Of a stretch of DNA of 7,585 nucleotides, positions 1 through 5,990 are shown piece by piece. The position numbers and the translations under genes were made by a program. Each line of letters begins with the position of its first letter. Within the stretch, counting starts at the first letter, position 1. The DNA is from Gemmatimonadota bacterium (GTDB taxonomy: Bacteria; Gemmatimonadota; Gemmatimonadetes; Gemmatimonadales; Gemmatimonadaceae), in contig PLMM01000080.1 of assembly GCA_003142495.1 (NCBI GenBank), positions 1-7,585 of the forward strand, read 5' to 3'. Below the pieces are notes generated by a model, which was not told where the DNA came from, ran no database searches, and worked only from the letters and a program-made list of their open reading frames with translations.

Positions 1-765
1 CCGCACTACGGCCCCTTCCAGGGCGCGCAGGCAGTGAACGACGCGGTGCGCGAGCTGCACGACGTGCTCTCGATGCGCGACTGCTCCCTCGACACGAAGA
101 TGCACTTCGCCGATCAGCGCGAGCTCTTCCAGCTGATGACGCGCACCCCCGGCTGCATTCGCTACGAGGTGAAGAAGTGCCTCGGCCCGTGCGTCGGCGG
201 ATGCACGGAGAGCGAATATCTCGAGCGCGTCGCGCTCGCGCGCGCGTTTCTCGACGGCCACGACGACGGCCCGATCGCCACGCTGCGCCACGAGATGGAA
301 GTCGCGAGCGACAAGATGGAGTTCGAGCGCGCGGCATCGATGCGCGACAAGCTGTACCGCCTCGAGGCGCTCAAGCAGCAGTTCTTCCGCTTTCGCTTCG
401 CGGTGGAGACGCTGTCGTTCATCTACACGGTGCCGGGCTACGGCGGCGAGGATCGCGTCTATCTGATTCGCCGCGGCCGGGTGCGCGCCGAGGACATTCC
501 GCCGCAGGCAGTTCGCGATCACCGTCGCCTCGCGCATCTCACCGAGGCCGTGTACGGCACCACGGAGCGCGACACGGCGCAGATCCCGACGCACGAGATC
601 GACGAGCTGCTGCTACTGTCGTCGTGGTTTCGCCGCTTCCCCGCGGAGCTCGCGCGCACCGTTCGCGCCACCGACGCCGGACTCACGCCCGTCACCGTCG
701 TCTCCGCGCGCGCGCCGAAATCGCTCGCGAAGCTCGCCGACGCGCGCGCCGCCATTAGCGCCTGA
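1..765 (+). CDS. UvrC-like / GIY-YIG-type nuclease, 3' part (5' end outside window)
   Basis: The frame is open from base 1 to the TGA at 763-765 (254 codons), so the gene begins upstream of the window; the GTG at 34 is internal, because the UvrC-like reading YGPFQGAQAV starts before it. Residues (counted from base 1) 3-28 match the segment after the GIY-YIG domain of UvrC. Residues 52-64 match its cysteine-rich segment (CIRYEVKKCLGPC), and residues 92-124 match the UVR helical hairpin that contacts UvrB in UvrC. Cysteines at 28, 52, 60 and 64 line up with the [4Fe-4S] ligands known in E. coli UvrC; the C-x7-C-x3-C spacing is kept. About 130 residues follow the UVR motif, with no sign of the RNase H-like endonuclease domain or the helix-hairpin-helix pair of full UvrC. 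It is therefore more likely a Cho-like protein or the C-terminal half of an exonuclease/GIY-YIG fusion acting in DNA repair. The missing N-terminus prevents a choice. Confidence 0.8.
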   Translation, partial: PHYGPFQGAQAVNDAVRELHDVLSMRDCSLDTKMHFADQRELFQLMTRTPGCIRYEVKKCLGPCVGGCTESEYLERVALARAFLDGHDDGPIATLRHEMEVASDKMEFERAASMRDKLYRLEALKQQFFRFRFAVETLSFIYTVPGYGGEDRVYLIRRGRVRAEDIPPQAVRDHRRLAHLTEAVYGTTERDTAQIPTHEIDELLLLSSWFRRFPAELARTVRATDAGLTPVTVVSARAPKSLAKLADARAAISA

Positions 766-768
766 TCG

Positions 769-1554
769 CTACGGCGCCGCCGGCTCCTCGGCGCTCTCGG
801 TCTCGCCGAATGGAATCACGATCTCGATCGGCGCAGGCACCTTGAGTCCATCGAACTCCGCAGGCACGAAGCGCATCCGCGCGACAGCATTCATCGCGGC
901 CTCGACGTAGCGCTCGTCGCTCGGATCGTCGACGAGCGCGGTCATGGTGTCGACGCGCCCCGCCGCCGTCACGGCTCCGCGCACCGTCACGCTCCGCGGA
1001 TGCGCGCGAGCCCAGCGTGGCATCTCGCGCGGAGGATTGTCCGGAAACGCGACCGCGCCGCAGCGCGTGTGCGAGGCGACGAACGGCGAGCCGTCCTCGT
1101 GCTGGCCGAACGTCACGAGCATGCGCACGGAATCCGGCATGTCCGCGGGCATCGGCACGCGATCCACATCCGATGGCGAGATCGCGAGCGCGCCATCGAT
1201 GCTCGTGTCGAGCTCGCGCGCTCCCGAGCGCACGACGGAGAAGCGCTGCGCGAACGACCCATCGCGCACCACGAGCACCCCGTACGTCGCCGCGCGTGGT
1301 GGATCGCCCGCGCGCACACCAACTCGGCGCGCGATCGTCTCCGCGAGCTGCGCGAAATACTGGGTGTCCTGGGGCGCGGTCACGCGCGCGTCGAGCGACG
1401 CAACGAGCACTCCCTCGGACATGAGCTTGTCGCACGTGCGCGCGACGGTCACTCCACTTGGAAGCGTCACCGTCTGCGCGAGCGCCTGCTGTGCATCGAG
1501 TTGGCGGGAGAGTGCGCACGCCAATAGAGCGAAGAGCGCCAGTGCTCGTCGCAT
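769..1554 (-). CDS. secreted protein with TonB/TolA-like C-terminal domain(s)
   Basis: This encodes 261 residues. A hydrophobic N-terminal signal peptide (residues 1 to about 21 or 26) ends in an Ala-Gln site. Residues 187-249 read as a TonB C-terminal domain: a VTVRGAVTAAGRVD strand pair, a helix around YVEAAMNAVARMRFVPA, and a final strand IEIVIPF. Residues 67-150 look like a second, divergent TolA/TonB-type copy (YFAQLAETIARR, then VLVVRDGSFAQRFSVVRSG, ending VRMLVTFG). There is no proline-rich spacer, so it is probably not a classical energy transducer for TonB-dependent receptors; I infer an exported protein of unknown partner. The ATG is preceded by GAGGGG (plus-strand 1560-1565) with a 5-base gap, which supports the start. 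It is the last gene of the minus-strand run, 29 bases after the phosphoesterase stop, and may be co-transcribed with it. Two cysteines (41, 165) could form a disulfide. The domain call is good; the function is open. Confidence 0.75.
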   Translation of the reverse strand: MRRALALFALLACALSRQLDAQQALAQTVTLPSGVTVARTCDKLMSEGVLVASLDARVTAPQDTQYFAQLAETIARRVGVRAGDPPRAATYGVLVVRDGSFAQRFSVVRSGARELDTSIDGALAISPSDVDRVPMPADMPDSVRMLVTFGQHEDGSPFVASHTRCGAVAFPDNPPREMPRWARAHPRSVTVRGAVTAAGRVDTMTALVDDPSDERYVEAAMNAVARMRFVPAEFDGLKVPAPIEIVIPFGETESAEEPAAP

Positions 1555-1583
1555 GGATTCCCCTCAGATTCGAGATTCGCGCC

Positions 1584-2072
1584 CTAAGCGGGCAGTGACA
1601 CGATCTCCACCGCTGCCTCTCCATCGCGTATCGTCAACAGCCCGACGCTCGGCATCAGATGGAAGCGGCGCGGACCCGCCGCACCCGGGTTGATGACGAG
1701 TCGACCCTCCCGTCGCGTAACCGATTGCTTGTGCGTATGGCCATACACGATGACGGCTGCATCAAAGCGTTCTAGCAGCGCATCGGCGGTGAGTCGTCCT
1801 GACTCGTGGCCATGCTGAACCTGTATCAGCACGCCTCCCACCTCGCGCACGATCGTCGCCTGCAAGCGCGGATTTCCCGGAGTGTCGGTGTTGCCGTACA
1901 CGGCCTCGACGGGTGCGATCAGCGCGAGCTCGTCGAGAATCTCATCGCCGCCGACATCGCCCGCGTGGAGAATGAGCTCGACACCGCGAAGTGCATCGTG
2001 AACCCCCGCACGCAGCTGACCGTGCGTATCGGAGATGAGTCCGACGACGTGAACGCCGTCAGCCCGCGCCAT
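1584..2072 (-). CDS. yfcE: YfcE/MJ0936-type metallophosphoesterase
   Basis: This is a 162-residue calcineurin-like phosphoesterase, the usual size for the small YfcE group. The two-metal site is complete: D15 and H17 in SDTHG, D39 in HAGD, N61 in YGNTD, H87 in QHGH, and H112 and H114 in GHTH. INPGA follows at 127-131, as in the family. Known members hydrolyse phosphodiesters or small phosphomonoesters, often using manganese; the natural substrate here is unknown. The frame stays open far upstream, but that part is a shadow of ubiX. I chose the ATG at 2072 because it gives the normal family N-terminus and has GGAG (plus-strand 2080-2083) 7 bases upstream. The start overlaps the ubiX stop by one base (TGATG), so translation is probably coupled. 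The placement suggests, but does not prove, a role next to prenyl-flavin or quinone synthesis, for example on a phosphorylated prenyl by-product. Confidence 0.88.
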   Translation of the reverse strand: MARADGVHVVGLISDTHGQLRAGVHDALRGVELILHAGDVGGDEILDELALIAPVEAVYGNTDTPGNPRLQATIVREVGGVLIQVQHGHESGRLTADALLERFDAAVIVYGHTHKQSVTRREGRLVINPGAAGPRRFHLMPSVGLLTIRDGEAAVEIVSLPA

Positions 2073-2683
2073 CACGCATCTCCGTCGGGCTCTGCTCCCC
2101 AGCGCTTGCCGAGTGAGTGATCGACATCGATGTGATCGAGCACGCGCGCGACGACGAAATCGACGAGATCGGTGATGTCTCGCGGCGCGTTGTAGAAGCC
2201 AGGCGCCGCCGGGAGCACGATCGCGCCGGCGCGCGTGAGACGCAGCATGTTCTCGAGATGGATGACGCTGAGCGGCGTCTCGCGCACGACGAGGATGAGC
2301 GGGCGCCGCTCCTTGAGCGTGACGTCGCCCGCGCGCTCCACGAGCGAGCGCGAGGTGCCGGCCGCGAGCGCGGCGAGCGTCCCCATCGAGCACGGACAGA
2401 TGATCATCCCGCGTGTGCGCGCCGAGCCGGATGCGGGAGCCGCACCGCGATCCTCGGCGTCGTAGAGCGTGACGTACGTGTCCCAACCGTGAGGGTTCGT
2501 GCGCTCGCGGAGCTCCTGCAGCGACCCGATTCCCGATTCCATCTGGAGCAACCGCCAGCCGTGCGACGAGATCATCAGCCACACGCGCTCCTCCGCGCGC
2601 ACCAGCGCCTCGACCAGGCGCACGGCGTACGGCGCGCCCGACGCTCCGGTGATGGCGACGACGATCGGTGCGCGCTCGCTCAT
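2072..2683 (-). CDS. ubiX: UbiX flavin prenyltransferase
   Basis: UbiX joins dimethylallyl phosphate to reduced FMN to form prenylated FMN, the cofactor UbiD needs; it is a soluble flavoprotein, dodecameric in known cases. The 203 residues match the family from end to end: the flavin-binding loop TGASGAPYAVRL (12-23), CPCSMGTLAALA (96-107), VERAGDVTLKERRPL (115-129), RETPLS (134-139), HLENMLRL (142-149), PAAPGFYNAP (158-167) and DLVDFVVARVLD (172-183), with a near-C-terminal RWG. Likely active-site residues S15, E49 and Y164 are present. The ATG at 2683 overlaps the ubiA stop by 4 bases (ATGA). Only a weak GGGTG element precedes it, so translation probably depends on ribosomes finishing ubiA. 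The gene sits two positions downstream of ubiD, the enzyme it serves. Family identity is near certain; use for menaquinone is inferred from its neighbours. Confidence 0.96.
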   Translation of the reverse strand: MSERAPIVVAITGASGAPYAVRLVEALVRAEERVWLMISSHGWRLLQMESGIGSLQELRERTNPHGWDTYVTLYDAEDRGAAPASGSARTRGMIICPCSMGTLAALAAGTSRSLVERAGDVTLKERRPLILVVRETPLSVIHLENMLRLTRAGAIVLPAAPGFYNAPRDITDLVDFVVARVLDHIDVDHSLGKRWGAEPDGDA

Positions 2684-3597
2684 GGCGCGAGCACCCGGCC
2701 CACGAGCACGAAGCAGAAGAAGGTGACACTCAACACGCCGTTCATCGTGAAGAACGCGGCATCGATGCGCGAGAGATCCGTCGGCCGCACGAGCGAGTGC
2801 TCGTAGATGAGCAGCAGCGCAACGACACACTCTCCCGCCCAATACAGCGCGCCCGCGCCGATCCCGAATCCCACCAGTGTGAGCATCGCGACGGTGAGGA
2901 GATGCAGCCCGCGCGCGATGGCGATCGCCGGCGCGGTGCCGTATCGCGCGGGCAATGAGTGCAACCCGTTAGCGCGATCGAAGTCGATGTCCTGCAGCGC
3001 GTAGAAGATGTCGAAGCCGCCGCCCCAGCTCATCACTGCAGCGGCGAGCGCTAGAAGCACCCACCACGGCTTGCTCCACGCGCCGGTCACCGCGAGATAG
3101 CCGCCCACGGGCGCGATCGACATGCCGACGCCGAGCGCGAGATGCGCGAAGCGGGTGAAGCGCTTGGTGTAGCTGTAAAGAAGCACCCAGCCGAGCGCGA
3201 TCGGGGAGAGTGCGAAGCAGAGCGGGTTGAGCATCCAGGCGGCGCCCAAAAAGATCGCGGAGGCCGAGAGTACGGCCAGCGAGGCCTCGCGCACCGACAT
3301 CGCCCCGCTCGGCAGCTCGCGCGCGGAGGTGCGCGGGTTGAGCGAGTCGATGTGGCGATCGGCAATGCGGTTGAAGCCCATCGCGGCAAAGCGGGCCGCC
3401 GTGAAAGCGACGGCCACCCAAAGTACGTCGACAACGCGTACCTCGTTGACATAACTGGCGATAGTAACCCCCACCAGGGCGAATGGCAGCGCAAAGAGCG
3501 TATGCGGCAGCTTCACGAAGTTCGCGTACCGCACGATCCTCGACGTCCCACCGAATGTCTGCCCCTCCCGCCCTGCGCCCGCCGCCGGCCCCCTCAC
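2680..3597 (-). CDS. ubiA: UbiA-family polyprenyltransferase (menaquinone pathway, MqnP-like)
   Basis: This integral membrane prenyltransferase attaches a polyprenyl chain to an aromatic acid. The 305-residue frame has both Mg-diphosphate motifs: N76-x3-D80-x3-D84 (NRIADRHID) and D203-x3-D207 (QDIDFD). Around them lie NPRTSARELPSG (87-98), LNPLCFALSPIALG (123-136), YSYTKRFTR (141-149) and GLHSLPARYG (211-220), with seven to nine hydrophobic helices. This pattern fits the 4-hydroxybenzoate-type UbiA subgroup seen in menaquinone producers (sometimes called MqnP) rather than MenA. The GTG at 3597 overlaps the ubiD stop by 4 bases (GTGA) and has GGAG (plus-strand 3606-3609) 8 bases upstream. It would add a short unconserved N-terminal tail. 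A GTG at 3534 would give 284 residues, closer to the family length, but its GAGG lies only 3 bases away. The enzyme is certain; the start is moderately sure. Confidence 0.93.
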   Translation of the reverse strand: MRGPAAGAGREGQTFGGTSRIVRYANFVKLPHTLFALPFALVGVTIASYVNEVRVVDVLWVAVAFTAARFAAMGFNRIADRHIDSLNPRTSARELPSGAMSVREASLAVLSASAIFLGAAWMLNPLCFALSPIALGWVLLYSYTKRFTRFAHLALGVGMSIAPVGGYLAVTGAWSKPWWVLLALAAAVMSWGGGFDIFYALQDIDFDRANGLHSLPARYGTAPAIAIARGLHLLTVAMLTLVGFGIGAGALYWAGECVVALLLIYEHSLVRPTDLSRIDAAFFTMNGVLSVTFFCFVLVGRVLAP

Positions 3598-5123
3598 TTA
3601 CGATTCTCCGTCCGCGCGGAAACGCCCGCGCGTCCTCGTTCGCGCATCTCGCCGAGCCCAAGCTGCGACCACATCGCATCCACCTTCGCCTTCGTCCCCG
3701 CGTCCATCTCGATCACCGTCGGCCACTCCCGGCTGAACCCCTCCTCCGGCCACTTTTTCGTCGCGTCGATGCCCATCTTCGACCCATACGTGAACGCCCG
3801 GCTCGAGTGATCCAGCACATCCACCGGCCCCATCGTGAAGCGCGCGTCGCGTTCCGGATCGATGTTGTTGAGCGCCACCCACCACGCCTCGCGCGGATCG
3901 CGCACGTTCACCCACTTGTCGACAATCACCAGAATCTTCGCGAGCGACATCAACCCCTGCCCCCACAGCGCGTTCATCACCTTGTACGCCTGCCCCGGAT
4001 ACTGCTTGTCGATCGAGACGAACACGAGGTTGTGAAAGATCCCCTCGGCCGGCATGTGATAGTCGACGATCTCCGGCACGGTGAGCCTGAGCAGCGGGAG
4101 AAAAATCCGCTCGGTGGCGTGGCCGAGATAAAAATCTTCCATCGGCGGGCGACCGACGATCGTCGTCGCGTACACCGGATGCTCGCGCATCGTGATCGCC
4201 GTGACGTGAACGAGCGGATACAGATCGGCGAGCGAGTAAAAGCCGGTGTGATCGCCGAACGGCCCTTCCATCACAAGGGACTCTCCAGGATCCAAGTACC
4301 CCTCGATGACGAACTCCGCGTCGGCCGGCACCTCGAGATCGCACGTCAGCGCCTTCACGAGCTTCACCGGCTCCTTCCGCAGAAAGCCCGCGAAGAGAAA
4401 CTCGTCGATCGTCGGCGGCAGCGGAGCCGACGCCGAGTACACGCTCGCGGGATCGGCGCCGATCGCGATGCACACGGGCATCTTCTCGCCCCGCTCCGCC
4501 ATCTCGCGCCAGTGCGCGGCGCCCACCTTGTGCCGCTGCCAATGCATCGCGAGCGTGTCGCGCCCCATCTGCTGCACGCGATACATGCCAACATTGCGAA
4601 TCCCGCGCACCGGATCCTTCGAGATCACCATCGGCAGCGTGATGTACGGGCCGCCGTCCTCCGGCCAGCAGGTGATGATCGGCAGCTTGTTGAGGTCTAT
4701 GTCGGCGCCCTTCCAGACGATCGCCTGCGACGGCGCCGCACCCCCCTTCACGCGCGGCGGATACTTCCCGATCTCGAGCAGCTTCGGCAGCATCGAGAGC
4801 TTTCCCATCAGTCCGTCCGGCACCTTCAGCTGCACGAGCTCCGTGATGCGCGCGCCGATGTCGTCGAGATCCGTGACGCCGAGCGAAAGGGCCATGCGCT
4901 TCATGGAGCCGAAGAGATTGATCGCGACGGGATACGCCGAGCGCGATCCATCACGCAGCACCACATGCTCGAACAAGAGCGCGGGCCCGCCGTGCGGGCT
5001 CTTCATCACGCGATCCGCGATCTCGCACAACTCGAGCTCCGCGCGCACGGGATGCTTGATGCGCACCAGCTCACCGATGGAATCGATCTGCGCGATGAAC
5101 TCCGGGATCGTGTTGATGCTCAC
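3594..5123 (-). CDS. ubiD: UbiD-family prenyl-FMN-dependent decarboxylase (menaquinone pathway, MqnL-like)
   Basis: UbiD enzymes decarboxylate aromatic or unsaturated acids with prenylated FMN, K+ and Mn2+. The protein has 509 residues when started at the GTG at 5123, close to the family's roughly 490. The hallmark blocks are present: NVGMYRVQQMG (177-187), IGADPA (221-226), EFLFAGFLRKE (241-251), LEVPADAEFVIEGYL (263-277) and MEGPFGDHTGFYS (285-297). By alignment to E. coli UbiD and fungal Fdc1, N177 and E241 should help bind metal, and R182, E281 and E286 form the catalytic Arg-Glu-Glu set, all present. The upstream extension to 5177 is a shadow of ubiE; the GTG at 5123 makes a GTGA overlap with the ubiE stop and gives the usual N-terminus. 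I see no strong ribosome site there, which points to coupling with ubiE. It lies between the methylase and prenyltransferase genes, as expected for decarboxylation of a prenylated naphthoate in menaquinone synthesis. Confidence 0.95.
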   Translation of the reverse strand: MSINTIPEFIAQIDSIGELVRIKHPVRAELELCEIADRVMKSPHGGPALLFEHVVLRDGSRSAYPVAINLFGSMKRMALSLGVTDLDDIGARITELVQLKVPDGLMGKLSMLPKLLEIGKYPPRVKGGAAPSQAIVWKGADIDLNKLPIITCWPEDGGPYITLPMVISKDPVRGIRNVGMYRVQQMGRDTLAMHWQRHKVGAAHWREMAERGEKMPVCIAIGADPASVYSASAPLPPTIDEFLFAGFLRKEPVKLVKALTCDLEVPADAEFVIEGYLDPGESLVMEGPFGDHTGFYSLADLYPLVHVTAITMREHPVYATTIVGRPPMEDFYLGHATERIFLPLLRLTVPEIVDYHMPAEGIFHNLVFVSIDKQYPGQAYKVMNALWGQGLMSLAKILVIVDKWVNVRDPREAWWVALNNIDPERDARFTMGPVDVLDHSSRAFTYGSKMGIDATKKWPEEGFSREWPTVIEMDAGTKAKVDAMWSQLGLGEMRERGRAGVSARTENRK

Positions 5124-5869
5124 GCGGCACGCTCGCCGTAATGCAGCGCTGAAATGCCGAAGGTGAGCGGCTCCCACTGCACGTTCGACATCCCCGCCAG
5201 GCGCATGCGGCCCGCGAGATGCTCGCCGTCGGGGAAGTTGTCGACGGAGCCAGGCAGATACTGATACGCCGTCCGATGCCCACTCACGAGTCGCCCGATC
5301 ACAGGCAACACGTGGTGAAAATAGAAGTGGTAGGGCACGCGCACGGCGGCCGAGCGCGGAGTGGAGCAGTCGAGCACGACGATTCGCCCGCCGGGCGCGG
5401 TCACGCGCAACATCTCGCGAAGCCCGGCGTCGAGATCATCGAAGTTGCGCGCGCCGAAAGCGACAATGATGCCGGCCACGCTCTCATCGGCGAGTGGCAG
5501 CCGAAGCGCATCGGCCACGACCGGTCGCACCGGGAGCGTGCGCGACTTCACCGCGCCCGCGCGCAGCATCGGCTCCGCGAAGTCGGCGCCGATCACCTGC
5601 CCCGCGAACGAAGGCTCGCGCGCGATCGCCGCGCCAATGTCGAGCGTTCCCGCGCAGAGATCGACGTATGTGCCGCGCGGATCGCGCTGCCACTCGAGCG
5701 CCGCGATCGCACGGCGGCGCCAGCCGCGATCGATGTTGGCACTCAGAACGTGATTGAGAAAATCGTAGCGGGGCGCGATCTCCGAAAAGATGCGGCGCAC
5801 GTAGGCCCGCTTTGCGCGTCCGCCTTGGGCCGCGGAGAGTGCCTCCTCCTCCTCGGTTATGGTGGACAT
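5120..5869 (-). CDS. ubiE: UbiE/MenG demethylmenaquinone C-methyltransferase
   Basis: This SAM-dependent methyltransferase performs the last menaquinone step, methylating demethylmenaquinone. The 249 residues carry RRIFSEIAPRYDFLNHVLS (25-43, the UbiE N-terminal signature), SAM motif I VDLCAGTLDIG (69-79), the acidic loop GADFAEPML (94-102), VVADALRLPLADES (117-130), AFGARNFDDLDAGLREMLRV (137-156), APGGRIVVLDCSTP (158-171), and the family-typical tail LPVIGRLVSG, YQYLPGSVDNFP and LTFGISALHYG. Motif I reads GTLD instead of the more common GTGD; other Firmicutes-type MenG proteins also vary here. The ATG at 5869 fits the family N-terminus. A GTG at 5923 would add 18 unconserved residues and also lacks a ribosome site. 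It heads the minus-strand operon and overlaps ubiD by 4 bases. No Shine-Dalgarno sequence is visible, and the start codon touches a hairpin, so its translation may be regulated. Confidence 0.94.
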   Translation of the reverse strand: MSTITEEEEALSAAQGGRAKRAYVRRIFSEIAPRYDFLNHVLSANIDRGWRRRAIAALEWQRDPRGTYVDLCAGTLDIGAAIAREPSFAGQVIGADFAEPMLRAGAVKSRTLPVRPVVADALRLPLADESVAGIIVAFGARNFDDLDAGLREMLRVTAPGGRIVVLDCSTPRSAAVRVPYHFYFHHVLPVIGRLVSGHRTAYQYLPGSVDNFPDGEHLAGRMRLAGMSNVQWEPLTFGISALHYGERAA

Positions 5870-5887
5870 CCAGCGAAAAGTGCTGGA
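5870..5887 (-). promoter_or_regulatory. hairpin abutting the ubiE start codon
   Basis: CCAGC (5870-5874) and GCTGG (5882-5886) form a perfect inverted repeat with a 7-base loop. Adding T5869, the complement of the A of the ubiE ATG, pairs it with A5887 and makes six base pairs. In the ubiE mRNA the stem would hold the bases normally used for ribosome entry and the first base of the start codon. No Shine-Dalgarno sequence is seen. The repeat is directly visible; a regulatory role is inference. Confidence 0.45.
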
Positions 5888-5888
5888 G

Positions 5889-5931
5889 CCCCACTGAGGG
5901 CGCAAGCGTTCGCGCTGGCTCACCTCAGGGG
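5889..5931. repeat. imperfect inverted repeat in the ubiE leader
   Basis: The left arm CCCCACTGAGG (5889-5899) pairs with the right arm CCTCAGGGG (5923-5931) through CTGAGG/CCTCAG plus three more G-C pairs across a bulged A. A second short stem, GCGC (5900-5903) with GCGC (5912-5915), nests inside. There is no T-run on either side, so it does not look like an intrinsic terminator. It lies in the transcribed leader if the -10 at 5942-5947 is used. It could instead be a protein-binding site. Confidence 0.4.
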
Positions 5932-5990
5932 CGCGGCTTACCTTATACGCGACGAGCGAGATGTTACGCGCTGTCTCCTTCTCTTGATGA

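Larger units (their letters stand above)
5870..5990. promoter_or_regulatory. divergent intergenic region between ubiE and the sigma factor gene
   Basis: These 121 bases separate the two divergent genes and must contain both promoters. On the minus strand TATAAG (plus-strand 5942-5947) is a fair -10 candidate for the ubiE operon, giving a leader of about 65 bases; no convincing -35 hexamer stands 16-18 bases upstream. On the plus strand the overlapping TTATAC (5943-5948) could be a -10 for the sigma gene, again without a clear -35. There is no recognisable ECF promoter motif here. The position is secure; the individual elements are weak. Confidence 0.45.

Noticed and set aside
774..794. GCGCCG/CGGCGC inverted repeat near the end of the TonB-like gene, as a possible terminator
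   Set aside because: It lies inside coding sequence, has no T-run, and such short GC palindromes are expected by chance at this base composition.
2073..2729. Long upstream extension of the metallophosphoesterase frame
   Set aside because: The extra sequence is an out-of-frame reading of ubiX. The true start at 2072 has a ribosome site and the family N-terminus.
3483..5141. A 552-codon open frame on the plus strand opposite ubiD
   Set aside because: It is antisense to a clear UbiD gene. GC-rich third codon positions keep the opposite frame open, and the translation is an Arg/His-rich string with no recognisable domain.
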